Assembly: GCA_036493595.1 (NCBI GenBank)
Contig: DASXPN010000073.1
Location: forward strand, 1 to 64,000
Reading direction: 5' to 3'
Length of the DNA stretch: 64,000 bases
Origin: DATAES01 sp036493595
GTDB lineage: Bacteria; Actinomycetota; Acidimicrobiia; Acidimicrobiales; JACDCH01
The notes beneath the pieces are model-generated. The model was not told the origin of the DNA, did not search any database, and saw only the letters and a program-made list of their open reading frames with translations. The translations under genes and the position numbers were made by a program. Below are positions 49,160 to 59,863 of this stretch, piece after piece. Every line of letters begins with the position of its first letter. Position 1 is the first letter of the stretch.

Positions 49160-50574
49160 TCCCGCGTGCGACCTTCGCTCGTTCGACATGGATCGTCGCG
49201 ACGATCGTCGCCGTGTTCCACCTCGCGACGGCAGCCGTCTACAGCTACCACCGCGACGAGTTGTATTACCTCGCGTCCGGCCGGCGACTCGCGTGGGGTT
49301 ACGTCGACCAGCCACCGCTCACCCCGTTCCTGTATCGAGTGAGTGACACGTTGTTCGGGTCGTCGCTACTCGGCCTGCGGGTCATCCCCGCTTGCCTGCA
49401 CGCCGGGCTCGTCGTCATCATCGCGCTGCTCGCGCGAGAACTCGGTGGTGATCACCGCGCTCAGGTCGTGGCCGCGATCGGCGCGGCCGTTGCGCCGATG
49501 TTGGTGACGACCGGTCACTTCCTCACGACCGTCACGCCCGAGTTGCTGGCGTGGAGCGCGATCACGCTGGTCGTCGTCCACATCATCAACGGTGGCGATC
49601 CGAAGTGGTGGCTCGCGGTGGGCGCCCTGGCGGGGCTCGGCATGCTCGACAAGTGGACGACCGGGTTCCTGCTCGTCGGTTTGACCGTCGGGCTGCTGAT
49701 CGTGCCCGACCGCGACGTGCTGCGCACCCCGTGGCTGTGGGCCGGCATCGGCATCGCGTTCGTGATGTGGCTGCCCAACTTGCTGTGGCAGGCAGACCAT
49801 GGCTGGCCGCAGTTCGAGGTGGCGAGCGGCCTGCGCAACCCGACCGAGGCACTCTTCACGGCGCCCGGCTCGCTCGTCCTCGCCGGCGCGGCGGTCATCC
49901 TCGCCATCCCAGGGTTGTGGTGGCTGATCCGGTCCGAGGACGCGTCGCACTACCGCGCGCTGGCGATCGCCTTCGGTGTGATCGTCGTGCTGGTGACGGC
50001 GACGCAGGGCAAGCCGTACTACGCGGGCGTGTTCACCCCCGTGCTGTTCGCGGCGGGAGCCACCGCGGCCGTGACGACGTCGACGACGTGGGTCACCGCG
50101 ATGGTCGCATGGGGCCTGGTCTCCCTTCCGCTGGCGCTCCCGATGTTGCCGCTCAGCACGGCTGACGGCGTCCGCCACGTCAACAAGGAGATCACCGAGA
50201 TGGTGGGCTGGCACCAGCTCGTCGACACCGCCGACACCGTCTACGCACAGCATCCGGGAGCAACGGTGCTGACCCGCAACTACGGCGAGGCGGGTGCCAT
50301 CGAGTTGCTGGGGAAACCGATGGGCATGCCGCAGCCGATCAGCGGCCACATGACGTACTGGTACTGGGGTCATCCGAGCGGGCGTTCGGCCGACACGATC
50401 GTCGTCGGGTACGACGAAGCGACGCTGCGTCAGTGGTTCGGTGATGTGCAGCTCGCCGCCACCTTCCGTTCACCCGAGGGCATTCACAACGAGGAAGACG
50501 GCGTGTCGATCTGGGTCTGCCGCGATCAGCTCGCCGACTGGGACACGCTGTGGCCTGACATCCGTCACTTCTGA
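49156..50574 (+). CDS. Glycosyltransferase family 39/83-like membrane protein
   Basis: A 472-residue protein from the GTG at 49156. It has about ten hydrophobic helices and the family's first-loop motif: SYHRDELYYLASGRRLAWGY followed by VDQPPLTP, with the catalytic-type acidic residues (D-E). This is the ArnT/PMT-like fold, which uses polyprenyl-phosphate sugars to glycosylate lipids or proteins at the outer membrane face. The C-terminal 110 residues form a soluble domain (GATVLTRNYGEAGAIELLG). Coupled to the upstream dehydrogenase gene. Confidence 0.83.
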   Translation: MIPRATFARSTWIVATIVAVFHLATAAVYSYHRDELYYLASGRRLAWGYVDQPPLTPFLYRVSDTLFGSSLLGLRVIPACLHAGLVVIIALLARELGGDHRAQVVAAIGAAVAPMLVTTGHFLTTVTPELLAWSAITLVVVHIINGGDPKWWLAVGALAGLGMLDKWTTGFLLVGLTVGLLIVPDRDVLRTPWLWAGIGIAFVMWLPNLLWQADHGWPQFEVASGLRNPTEALFTAPGSLVLAGAAVILAIPGLWWLIRSEDASHYRALAIAFGVIVVLVTATQGKPYYAGVFTPVLFAAGATAAVTTSTTWVTAMVAWGLVSLPLALPMLPLSTADGVRHVNKEITEMVGWHQLVDTADTVYAQHPGATVLTRNYGEAGAIELLGKPMGMPQPISGHMTYWYWGHPSGRSADTIVVGYDEATLRQWFGDVQLAATFRSPEGIHNEEDGVSIWVCRDQLADWDTLWPDIRHF

Positions 50575-50623
50575 TCCGGGCGTATTGCGCGCTCGAGCCA
50601 CGGTTGCTGGGTACAAAGGCCGC

Positions 50624-51892
50624 ATGGCCCTGACCGGAACCGTGCCGGGGCTGCGTTCCGCGCAGCTCAAGGAGCAGCAGCTGGCGATCATGAAGCGGCG
50701 CGCCACCGCATTGCTCGGCGCGGTGACGCTGGTGTTCCTCGCGCTGACTCTGTGGGGTGGCGAGACCACGCTCGCCGGCTACGCGCAGGCGATGGCAGAG
50801 GCGTCGATGGTCGGCGGGCTCGCCGACTGGTTCGCCGTGACCGCGCTGTTCCGCCATCCGCTCGGCATACCCATCCCGCACACCGCGATCGTGGTCGAGC
50901 GCAAGCGACAGTTCGGCGAGACGCTCGGCGAGTTCATCCAGGAGACCTTCCTCACGCGCGAAGTGGTTCTCGAACGCATGCGAGGCGCGGGGGTTGTCAA
51001 GCGCGCCGCCGACTGGTTGTGCCAGCCCGCGAGCGCGGATCGGCTGGCCCGCCATGTGCTCGACGGGGCCGTCGCGCTGGCAGATCTGGTGCGCGACGAG
51101 GACGTGCACGCGGCCATCGACGGCGTCGTGCGCACTCGCATCGAGGAGACGCCGTTGGCGCCGCTCGCGGGACGCGCGCTGCGATTCGTCACCGAGGACG
51201 GACGCCACGACGAGGTCGTCGACGCCGCGTTGCACGGCCTCGATCACTACCTCGACGAACACCGTGAAGAGTTCCGCGCTCGGCTCGCCGCGCAATCGCC
51301 GTGGTGGTTGCCGGGCGCGGTCGAGGATCGCATCTTCGAGCGGATGCTGGACGGCGTGCGTTCGGTCGTCGACGACATGGTCAAAAATCCCGATCACGAT
51401 CTGCGACGCCAACTCGACGCTCGACTCGCCCAGTTCGCGTCCGATCTCGAGACGTCGCCGGAGCTACGGGCGCGTGGCGAGCAGATCAAGCACGACGTGC
51501 TCGCGCAGCCCGAGTTGCGAGCTTGGACCGCATCGGTCTGGACGGACCTGAAGGCAGCGCTGCGCCTCCAAGCGGCTGACCCCGACTCCCAGCTCCGGCG
51601 CAAGCTGGCCGACTCGTTCCGCACGGCGGGCGCGCGGATGCAGGACGATCCCGTGCTCGCGGGCAAGGCGCAGGATGCGATCGAAGAGGCCGTCGGCTAC
51701 GTCGTCGACCACTTCAACGGCGAGATCGCGACCTTGGTCAGCGGGACGATCGATCGGTGGGACGCGGAGGAAACCTCACGCCGGCTCGAACTGCTCCTCG
51801 GACCCGACCTGCAATACATCCGTATCAACGGCACCGTCGTCGGCGGCCTCGCCGGGCTCCTGCTCCATTTTGTGGCCATCACGATCCACTGA
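50624..51892 (+). CDS. DUF445 family membrane-anchored protein
   Basis: A 422-residue protein from the ATG at 50624. The conserved opening MKRRATALLGAVTLVFLALT and GGLADWFAVTALFRHPLGIP followed by IPHTAIV is diagnostic of DUF445 (YjiN/YheB-like). A long helical middle section and a final hydrophobic stretch (INGTVVGGLAGLLLHFVA) follow, so it probably spans the envelope as a coiled body held by helices at both ends. Function of the family is unknown. A WXG100-like gene follows after 87 bp. Confidence 0.87.
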   Translation: MALTGTVPGLRSAQLKEQQLAIMKRRATALLGAVTLVFLALTLWGGETTLAGYAQAMAEASMVGGLADWFAVTALFRHPLGIPIPHTAIVVERKRQFGETLGEFIQETFLTREVVLERMRGAGVVKRAADWLCQPASADRLARHVLDGAVALADLVRDEDVHAAIDGVVRTRIEETPLAPLAGRALRFVTEDGRHDEVVDAALHGLDHYLDEHREEFRARLAAQSPWWLPGAVEDRIFERMLDGVRSVVDDMVKNPDHDLRRQLDARLAQFASDLETSPELRARGEQIKHDVLAQPELRAWTASVWTDLKAALRLQAADPDSQLRRKLADSFRTAGARMQDDPVLAGKAQDAIEEAVGYVVDHFNGEIATLVSGTIDRWDAEETSRRLELLLGPDLQYIRINGTVVGGLAGLLLHFVAITIH

Positions 51893-51979
51893 CGGACATC
51901 CGACGTCAGGCCCGTTTGACCTGGCCACCATTTTGAGTGACGATGACGGAAAATCACTGAGATGACAGGAGTCTTACTG

Positions 51980-52258
51980 ATGTCCATGCGCGTGCTCGCC
52001 GATCCCGTCGCCAAAGAGCGCATCCTGCAGTTCCGATCGGTCCTCGACAGCGGGTTCATCGATGCCATCCAGCGTCTGCTGGTGAGCGGCGACGACCTCG
52101 CGCAGCCCTGCTTCTGGGACGGGCCGAAGGCGAAGGAGTTCGAGGGGATCTGGCCGGGCCTGCGCCAGTCGTTGCTCGATGCCCATCGTGATCTGTCCGA
52201 GCTCGCCGGCTCGATCGACCAGATCACGACTCAGATCATGGTGGCGGGTGGCGCCTGA
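51980..52258 (+). CDS. WXG100-like (ESAT-6-like) small protein
   Basis: A 92-residue protein from ATG 51980, behind an AGGAG site; ATG 51962 is in frame but has no such site. It is predicted as two helices with a Trp-x-Gly turn in the middle: DLAQPCFWDGPKAKEFEGIW, with Trp46 and Gly48. Length, central WxG and Ala/Leu heptads are the marks of WXG100 proteins, the substrates and partners of type VII secretion ATPases. A YxxxD/E secretion signal is not evident at the C-terminus. No partner WXG gene or other secretion genes adjoin. The only EccC/EssC-like ATPase in the window is 17 kb away. Confidence 0.65.
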   Translation: MSMRVLADPVAKERILQFRSVLDSGFIDAIQRLLVSGDDLAQPCFWDGPKAKEFEGIWPGLRQSLLDAHRDLSELAGSIDQITTQIMVAGGA

Positions 52259-52292
52259 CCGCGCCTGACCGATGATTCCGTGACCGAAACGG

Positions 52293-52832
52293 TCAGGTGT
52301 TCTCGCCGAGATCGTCGAGGAGGCTCAGCATGTCGTTCGCATGCTCCTCCTCGACGGCGAGGATCGTCTCCATCAGGCCGCGCGTCGTCGGATCCTTGTC
52401 GGCGAGCCATCGGATGATCTCGCTGTACGACTCGATGGCGACGCGCTCCGCGACGAGGTCCTCTCGGATCATGTCGCTGAGCGAATCGCCTTCGACGTAC
52501 TCGGCGTGACTTCGTGACGTGATGCCCTCCGGGCTGAAGTTGGGTTCACCTTGCAGTTGGGTGATGCGCAACGCGATCTGATCGGCGTGGCCCTGCTCCT
52601 CGGTGGCGTGCTGCAGGAACTCGGCGGCCGCGGCCTGGGCGATGATGCCTTGGGCCATGAAGTAGTGGCGCTTGTAACGGAGGTAGCAGACGATCTCCGT
52701 GGCGAGCGCTTCGTTGAGCACTTCGATCACGCGGAGGCGATCGGCGCCGTACGCCTCGGTGATCGGACCTTCGTTGATCTTCGCTCGGGCGCGTTCGCGC
52801 AAGGTCTGGATGTCGGTCAAGAATTCAGCCAC
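52293..52832 (-). CDS. Ferritin-like protein (bacterioferritin-type domain)
   Basis: A 179-residue protein from GTG 52832. It reads VAEFLTDIQTLRERARAKIN, VIEVLNEALATEIVCYLRYK, LQHATEEQGHADQIALRITQ and ETILAVEEEHANDMLSLL. Two E-x-x-H motifs (EEQGH and EEEHA) with the earlier Glu residues make a di-iron site of the ferritin-like fold. It is more distant from classical bacterioferritin than the gene at 3766. A longer reading to 52925 is open but overlaps the start of the divergent sigma-factor region. Likely role: iron storage or peroxide protection. Confidence 0.8.
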   Translation of the reverse strand: MAEFLTDIQTLRERARAKINEGPITEAYGADRLRVIEVLNEALATEIVCYLRYKRHYFMAQGIIAQAAAAEFLQHATEEQGHADQIALRITQLQGEPNFSPEGITSRSHAEYVEGDSLSDMIREDLVAERVAIESYSEIIRWLADKDPTTRGLMETILAVEEEHANDMLSLLDDLGENT

Positions 52833-52933
52833 GAGCGTCAAGCTACCCGCCTGTTCCGTTGTCACACACCGGGGGTAGGGTCGACGTGACCAGGTGGGAT
52901 CGACCCTCGGCACGGGATGGGACACGCGGCAAC

Positions 52934-53494
52934 ATGGCCGACCAAGCGACGTTCGTAGAACAGGCGATGCCCTTCATGAGCTCGCTCTACGCCGCCGCGC
53001 TGCGCATGACTCGTAACGCTGCGGATGCCGAGGACCTCGTGCAGGAGACGTACCTCAAGGCGTACCGCGGCTTCGGTGGCTTCGAGGAAGGCACCAACCT
53101 CAAGGCGTGGCTCTACCGCATCCTCACCAACACGTACATCAACACGTACCGGGCGAAGAAGCGCCGTCCCGAAGAGTCCGATCTCGACGATGTCGAAGAT
53201 CTGTATCTGTACCGGCGACTCGGCGGCCTCGAGATCGCCGGCCTCGGGCGCAGCGCGGAAGACGATCTCCTCGAGAGCTACACCGACGACGAGGTGAAGT
53301 CGGCGCTCGAATCACTGCCCGAACAGTTCCGCATGGCGGTGTTGCTCGCCGACGTCGAGGGGTTCAGCTACAAGGAGATTGCCGAAATCCTCGATATACC
53401 TATCGGTACGGTGATGAGCCGGTTGCATCGCGGAAGAAAAGGGCTCCAGAAGAAGTTGTGGGAGTTTGCAGTCGAACGAGGTCTGGTCGCATGA
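52934..53494 (+). CDS. sigR: ECF sigma factor, SigR/SigH (RpoE) group
   Basis: A 186-residue ECF sigma factor. Region 2 has LRMTRNAADAEDLVQETYLK, then AYRGFGGFEEGTNLKAWLYR and ILTNTYINTYRAKKRRP. Region 4 has LPEQFRMAVLLADVEGFSYK with EIAEILDIPIGTVMSRLHRG. These match Streptomyces SigR and mycobacterial SigH, which answer thiol oxidation. The gene for an RsrA-like anti-sigma factor follows after 29 bp. ATG 52934 is preferred over the earlier in-frame start at 52859, which would add an unrelated stretch. A TAGGGT -10-like box lies at 52876-52881. Confidence 0.9.
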   Translation: MADQATFVEQAMPFMSSLYAAALRMTRNAADAEDLVQETYLKAYRGFGGFEEGTNLKAWLYRILTNTYINTYRAKKRRPEESDLDDVEDLYLYRRLGGLEIAGLGRSAEDDLLESYTDDEVKSALESLPEQFRMAVLLADVEGFSYKEIAEILDIPIGTVMSRLHRGRKGLQKKLWEFAVERGLVA

Positions 53495-53523
53495 GCGTCC
53501 CGGGCCGTTAGAGGACATCTGGC

Positions 53524-53775
53524 ATGGCTGAAGGCAACTGCAACGATGCGCTCCATGAGCTGTATCACTTCCTCGACGGTGAGCTCACGGACGATCGGCG
53601 CACGAGGATTCAGCACCACCTCGACGATTGCCCGCCGTGCTACGAGGCGTTCGACTTCGAGGTAGAGCTACGCACAGTGATCGCCAAGCGGTGTCAGGAG
53701 ACGGTCCCGGAAGACTTGAAGCAACGGATCGCCGACGCCATCGATCACGAGGTCTTGCACCCACCTGCCCTCTGA
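53524..53775 (+). CDS. rsrA: Zinc anti-sigma factor, RsrA-like
   Basis: An 83-residue ZAS-type anti-sigma factor. Zinc and redox ligands are Cys6, His32, Cys36 and Cys39 (HHLDDCPPCYEAFDFE). Their spacing of 26, 4 and 3 is the same as Cys11, His37, Cys41 and Cys44 of Streptomyces RsrA. Oxidation would form a disulphide, release zinc and free the SigR-type factor encoded directly upstream. The two genes form the standard disulphide-stress switch. Confidence 0.9.
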   Translation: MAEGNCNDALHELYHFLDGELTDDRRTRIQHHLDDCPPCYEAFDFEVELRTVIAKRCQETVPEDLKQRIADAIDHEVLHPPAL

Positions 53776-53813
53776 GTTCCGCCGGCGCCCCACCGTCCCA
53801 TACGATCGCCCTC

Positions 53814-53948
53814 ATGTCCCTGGCGGTCATCTGGCATTACTGGATCGGTCTGGTCTTCTTCGTCCTGTCGATCCTCGTGGTTCTCGGTGTGATCGTGGGT
53901 TATCTGGTGAAGGTGGAGTCGCTCAAGTACCCGAAGGCGCGCCGGTAG
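53814..53948 (+). CDS. 44-residue single-pass membrane protein
   Basis: From ATG 53814 the peptide has one long helix (WHYWIGLVFFVLSILVVLGV) and a basic tail ending YPKARR. Its stop TAG forms the start of a TAGTCT -10-like box for the next gene. Spacing and codon use fit a real gene. I recognise no function. It lies 38 bp after rsrA and might be read with it, though it more probably belongs with the metalloprotease gene that follows. Confidence 0.6.
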   Translation: MSLAVIWHYWIGLVFFVLSILVVLGVIVGYLVKVESLKYPKARR

Positions 53949-53957
53949 TCTCGTCAC

Positions 53958-55031
53958 GTGACCGATCCCGTCGACTGGGCTCTCGCGGAACGTATTGCCG
54001 TCCGCGTGAGCGGACGTGAACCGTTCGCCCAGTCGTACCACTACGCCTCGCTCGAACCCGATTTCGAAGAGCTCACCGCCGAAGCAGAAGAGCTCGTCTT
54101 CGAGGCAACGGGTCTGCGGTCGTTGGCCGGTCCGGCCCGCGCCCGCGTCACCGATCGCGCCGGCTGGGTGCACGCCAACGTCGCGTCGTTCTCACGACTG
54201 CTGCGACCTCTCACCGATCGATTGGGCGAGCGCGTCGGCCAAGGCCGGCTCGCACCTGTCGCTCGTCGCGCGACCGGCGCCGAGCTCGGTCTGCTGCTCG
54301 GGTGGATGAGCGCCCGCGTGCTCGGCCAGTACGACCTGCTGGTGATCGAGGAAGAGAATCCCGACGATCAAGATGTCGTGTACTACGTCGGTCCGAACGT
54401 GATCTCGCTCGAGAAGCGCTACGCGTTCCCGCCCCGTGAGTTCCGCCTGTGGCTCGCGCTGCACGAGGTGACGCACCGGGCGCAGTTCACGGGTGTCCCA
54501 TGGTTGCGCGAGCACTTTCTTTCACTCGTCGAGCGCAGTCTCGACGCGGTCGATCCGGATCCTCAGCGGTTCATCACCGCGTTGCGCCGGTGGATCGACA
54601 GCTCGCGCGAAGGACACAATCCCTTGGAGGACGGTGGGCTCGTGGCGTTGCTGGCCAGTCCCGAGCAGGGCGACGTGTTGCGATCGATCAGCGGGATGAT
54701 GAGCCTGCTCGAAGGCCATGGTGACGTCACGATGGACCGTGCCGGTGCCGGCCGTATCCCGAGCGCGGAGCGCTTCAGTCGCGTCCTGCACCAGCGGCGT
54801 CAGACCGCGGGCGCGAGCGCGAAGTTCCTCCAGCGCCTGCTCGGGCTCGAGGCGAAGTTCAACCAGTACGAACAGGGCGAGCGATTCATCCACGCGGTCG
54901 AGTCGGTCGGTGGCCCGACGCTGCTCAATCGAGCATTCGAGTCGCCCGAGAACCTGCCCGATCTCGACGAGATCCGGAATCCCGACGCCTGGATGAAGCG
55001 CATCGGTGCCGGCTCCATCGTGCGGGTCTGA
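53958..55031 (+). CDS. Zinc metalloprotease-like protein, DUF2342
   Basis: A 357-residue soluble protein of the DUF2342 family, also called F420 biosynthesis-associated zinc-dependent metalloprotease. It has the HExxH zinc motif in LWLALHEVTHRAQFTGVPW, then LEGHGDVTMDRAGAG, which supplies a further family signature, and ends LEAKFNQYEQGERFIHAVES. Members occur next to tilS and hpt in many actinobacteria, as here. The proteolytic role is presumed from HExxH, not shown. GTG 53958 stands 6 bp after a TAGTCT box, so a leaderless start is likely. Confidence 0.87.
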   Translation: MTDPVDWALAERIAVRVSGREPFAQSYHYASLEPDFEELTAEAEELVFEATGLRSLAGPARARVTDRAGWVHANVASFSRLLRPLTDRLGERVGQGRLAPVARRATGAELGLLLGWMSARVLGQYDLLVIEEENPDDQDVVYYVGPNVISLEKRYAFPPREFRLWLALHEVTHRAQFTGVPWLREHFLSLVERSLDAVDPDPQRFITALRRWIDSSREGHNPLEDGGLVALLASPEQGDVLRSISGMMSLLEGHGDVTMDRAGAGRIPSAERFSRVLHQRRQTAGASAKFLQRLLGLEAKFNQYEQGERFIHAVESVGGPTLLNRAFESPENLPDLDEIRNPDAWMKRIGAGSIVRV

Positions 55032-55036
55032 CCGGG

Positions 55037-55786
55037 GTGGCCACCATCCTCGTGGTTGACGACGAGCCGGACATCCGGATGTTGACGAAGTTGAACCTCG
55101 AACGCGACGGTCACACCGTCGTCACTGCCACTGACGGCGAAGAGGCGCTCGCCGCGGTGCGCGAGGCGCCGCCGGATCTGATCGTGCTCGACGTGATGAT
55201 GCCGAAGGTCGACGGCTGGGGTGTGCTCGACGCGCTGAAGAGCGCGCTCGACAAGCCCATCACCGAGATCCCCGTGATCCTGCTGACCGCGCTCGGTGGA
55301 CCAATGGACCGCGTGAAGGGTGGCATCGAAGGCGCGGTGCAGTACCTCACGAAGCCGATGGATCTCGAAGCGCTGCGCGCCGCCGTGAACCACGCGCTCA
55401 GCGAGCCCGAGATCGGCCAGCGCCGCAAGGCGCAGCACAGCGCGCTCGAGATGCTGGCGCGCATCGAGCGCAACGCCGCGCCGACCGACGTGAACGCGGC
55501 GCCGCGCCCGAGGCTCAGTGCGCTCGAGCGCGGTCCGGGGCAGAGCCGCCCAGCCCCCGAACCCGAGGTTCACATCGGTGAGGAGCGCATCGCGTCGCTC
55601 ACCGAGAAGCAGCGCCAGCTCCTTCACGTCGTGTCGGTGTCGCCGACCATCATGGAGGCGGCGTGCGAGCTTGGCATGAGCCGGTCGAACGTGTACGCCA
55701 GCTTGCGACGGATCAATCGCAAGCTCGGCACCCGATCGGTGCGCGATCTGCTCGACGTCGTGCGCGCCGGCGACGTGTCCATCTGA
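55037..55786 (+). CDS. Response regulator: receiver plus LuxR-type HTH
   Basis: A 249-residue two-domain protein. The receiver (residues 3-120) has acidic Asp8-Asp9, the phosphorylation site Asp52 in LIVLDVMMPKVDGW, a Thr in VILLTALGG and a Lys in YLTKPMDLE. A proline-rich linker follows. A C-terminal helix-turn-helix (LTEKQRQLLHVVSVSP, ACELGMSRSNVYASLRRINR, KLGTRSVRDLLDVV) resembles the LuxR/GerE type. No sensor kinase gene is adjacent, so it is an orphan. It lies between the metalloprotease and tilS with gaps of 5 and 14 bp, so it is probably in their operon. Confidence 0.88.
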   Translation: MATILVVDDEPDIRMLTKLNLERDGHTVVTATDGEEALAAVREAPPDLIVLDVMMPKVDGWGVLDALKSALDKPITEIPVILLTALGGPMDRVKGGIEGAVQYLTKPMDLEALRAAVNHALSEPEIGQRRKAQHSALEMLARIERNAAPTDVNAAPRPRLSALERGPGQSRPAPEPEVHIGEERIASLTEKQRQLLHVVSVSPTIMEAACELGMSRSNVYASLRRINRKLGTRSVRDLLDVVRAGDVSI

Positions 55787-55800
55787 CGGCGGCGGCACTG

Positions 55801-56673
55801 ATGCGTGACCTGCTCGCGCGATGCAGCTTCCCGCCTGCGGGCTCCCAGGTGATGTGTGCGGTATCAGGCGGGCCCGACTCGATGGCGCTGCTCGTGCTCG
55901 CCGTAGAGGCCGGCTGCGACGTGACCGCGGTGCATGTCGATCACGGTCTGCGACCGGGGTCGGACACCGAAGCCGATGTCGTCGCCGCGACCGCAATGCG
56001 GTTCGGTGCCGCGTTCATCTCGCGGACGGCGGCTATCGCGCCGGGTCCCGACCTCGAGGCGAGAGCGCGGGCGGCTCGGTACGCGATGTTGCCCAGCGGC
56101 GTTCTGACCGGTCACACCGCGGACGACCAAGCGGAGACCGTTCTGCTCAATCTCCTGCGTGGCGCCGGCCTCGACGGGCTGCAGGGCATGGCGCGAGCGA
56201 ATCGACCGCTGCTGGCGCTGCGGCGGGCGGAGACGCGAGCGTTGTGCGTGACATTGTCCGTCGACTTCGTCGACGACCCGTCCAACTTGGACCCGAGCAT
56301 CAGGCGCAACCGCGTTCGTCACGAGCTGGTGCCACTGCTCGAGGTGATCGCGCAGCGCGATGTCGTACCCGTGCTCGTCCGCCAAACCGAGTTGCTGCGC
56401 GACGAAGCCGCCGTGTTGGACGAGCTTGCAGGAGCGCTCGATCCGACGGACGCGCGCCTGCTCGCAGCGGCACCAGCCGCGCTCGCGCGCCGCGCCGTGC
56501 GGTCGTGGCTGCGGGGCGGGACCGATGCGGAATGCCATCCGCCGGATGCCGCGACCGTCGAACGCGTGCTGGCCGTAGCCCGCGGCGAGACCAAGGGCAC
56601 GGACGTCGGTGGTGGCCGCCACGTCACGCGCGCCCGGGGCCGGCTCGTGCTCACGGGTACGGTGCGCTCCTGA
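55801..56673 (+). CDS. tilS: tRNA(Ile)-lysidine synthase
   Basis: A 290-residue N-type PP-loop ATPase that puts lysidine on C34 of the CAU-anticodon tRNA-Ile, so that it reads AUA. The PP-loop is MCAVSGGPDSMALLVLA, followed by VHVDHGLRPGSDTEA, the conserved TGHTADDQAETVLLNLLRGA, and RRNRVRHELVPLLE in the tRNA-recognition part. It lacks the long C-terminal domains of the E. coli enzyme, normal for actinobacteria. ATG 55801 is chosen because an earlier frame start lies inside the response-regulator gene. Its stop overlaps the hpt start (TGATG). Confidence 0.93.
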   Translation: MRDLLARCSFPPAGSQVMCAVSGGPDSMALLVLAVEAGCDVTAVHVDHGLRPGSDTEADVVAATAMRFGAAFISRTAAIAPGPDLEARARAARYAMLPSGVLTGHTADDQAETVLLNLLRGAGLDGLQGMARANRPLLALRRAETRALCVTLSVDFVDDPSNLDPSIRRNRVRHELVPLLEVIAQRDVVPVLVRQTELLRDEAAVLDELAGALDPTDARLLAAAPAALARRAVRSWLRGGTDAECHPPDAATVERVLAVARGETKGTDVGGGRHVTRARGRLVLTGTVRS

Positions 56674-57218
56674 TGGGCGAGCCCGGCGAGTTCATGGACG
56701 CACGCGTGGGCGAGGTAGTCGTCAACGAGGACGAGCTGCGTTCGCGGATCGGCGAGCTCGGCAAGCAGATCACCGACGACTACGCCGGCCGCGCCCCGCT
56801 GCTCGTCGGCGTGTTGAAGGGCGCGTTCGTCTTCATGAGCGACTTGGCTCGTCAGATCGATCTACCGGTCGAGGTCGACTTCATGGCGGTGGCGTCGTAC
56901 GGCAGCTCGACCAAGACCAGCGGCATCGTTCGCATCGTCAAGGACCTCGACATCGACCTCACCGGTCGCGACGTGTTGCTGGTCGAGGACATCGTCGATT
57001 CGGGCCTCACGCTGCGGTGGCTGCGGCGCAACCTGCTCACCCGATCGCCCGCCAGCCTCGAGGTGTGCGCCCTGCTGGTGAAGACCGGGCTCCAGCGCGA
57101 GGACCCCGACCTCAAGTACATCGGCTTCCACATCCCGCCCGACTTCGTCGTCGGGTACGGGCTCGATGTCGGCGAGCGTCAGCGCAACCTGCCCGAAGTG
57201 AGGTTGTGGCGGCCCTGA
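56673..57218 (+). CDS. hpt: Hypoxanthine phosphoribosyltransferase
   Basis: A 181-residue purine-salvage enzyme making IMP and GMP from the free bases and PRPP. The PRPP loop is DVLLVEDIVDSGLTLRWLRR; the N-terminal LVGVLKGAFVFMSDL, then VDFMAVASYGSSTKTSG is the flexible loop region; and PDFVVGYGLDVGERQRNLPE ends the fold. Coupled to tilS by a TGATG overlap, and followed after 42 bp by ftsH. This is the standard actinobacterial order. Confidence 0.95.
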   Translation: MGEPGEFMDARVGEVVVNEDELRSRIGELGKQITDDYAGRAPLLVGVLKGAFVFMSDLARQIDLPVEVDFMAVASYGSSTKTSGIVRIVKDLDIDLTGRDVLLVEDIVDSGLTLRWLRRNLLTRSPASLEVCALLVKTGLQREDPDLKYIGFHIPPDFVVGYGLDVGERQRNLPEVRLWRP

Positions 57219-57260
57219 GCCTTTGGGCGTCGCTCGCGGCGCCGGTAGCCTCTGCCGGGC

Positions 57261-59239
<1,979 letters not shown>

Positions 59240-59243
<4 letters not shown>

Positions 59244-59848
59244 GTGGCACAGACGGCAGCAAGGCCGAAGCTTTCTCGTCCGCCGTCGACAAGGCGCGTA
59301 TCGAGAAGGCAGTGCGGGAGATCCTCATCGCCATCGGTGAGGACCCCGATCGCGACGGTCTCGTCGATACACCCGTGCGAGTGGCGCGCATGTACGAGGA
59401 GATCTTCGCCGGGCTGCACGACGACCCGTCGGTGTACCTGAAGACGACCTTCGAGGCCGATCACGACGAGATGGTGATGCTGCGCGACATCCCGATGTAC
59501 TCCGCGTGCGAGCACCACCTTCTGCCGTGGATCGGCCAGGCGCACGTCGCGTACATCCCCAACGACGACGGCCGCGTCACCGGTCTGTCGAAGTTGGCCC
59601 GACTGGTCGATGCGTATGCGAAGCGGCCACAGGTCCAGGAGCGGCTCACGTCGCAGATTGCCGACGAGCTCGATCGCAGCCTCGACCCGAAGGGCGTGAT
59701 GGTCGTGATCGAAGCGGAGCACCTGTGCATGACGATGCGCGGCATCCGCAAGCCGGGTGCCACCACGGTCACGTCCGCGGTGCGCGGCCTGTTCCGCCGC
59801 AACGTCGCCACCCGCGAGGAAGCGATGCGGTTCCTCCACACCCGCTGA
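59240..59848 (+). CDS. folE: GTP cyclohydrolase I
   Basis: A 202-residue enzyme for the first step of folate synthesis, GTP to dihydroneopterin triphosphate. It begins at the GTG at 59240, which overlaps the ftsH stop (GTGA). Zinc ligands lie in MYSACEHHLLPWIG (Cys and His) and in AEHLCMTMRGIRKPGATT (Cys). VTGLSKLARLVDAYAKRPQV followed by QERLT is the classic signature. It leads the folE-folP-folB-folK group. Confidence 0.95.
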
Positions 59849-59863
59849 CCCTCCCTGGCCAGA

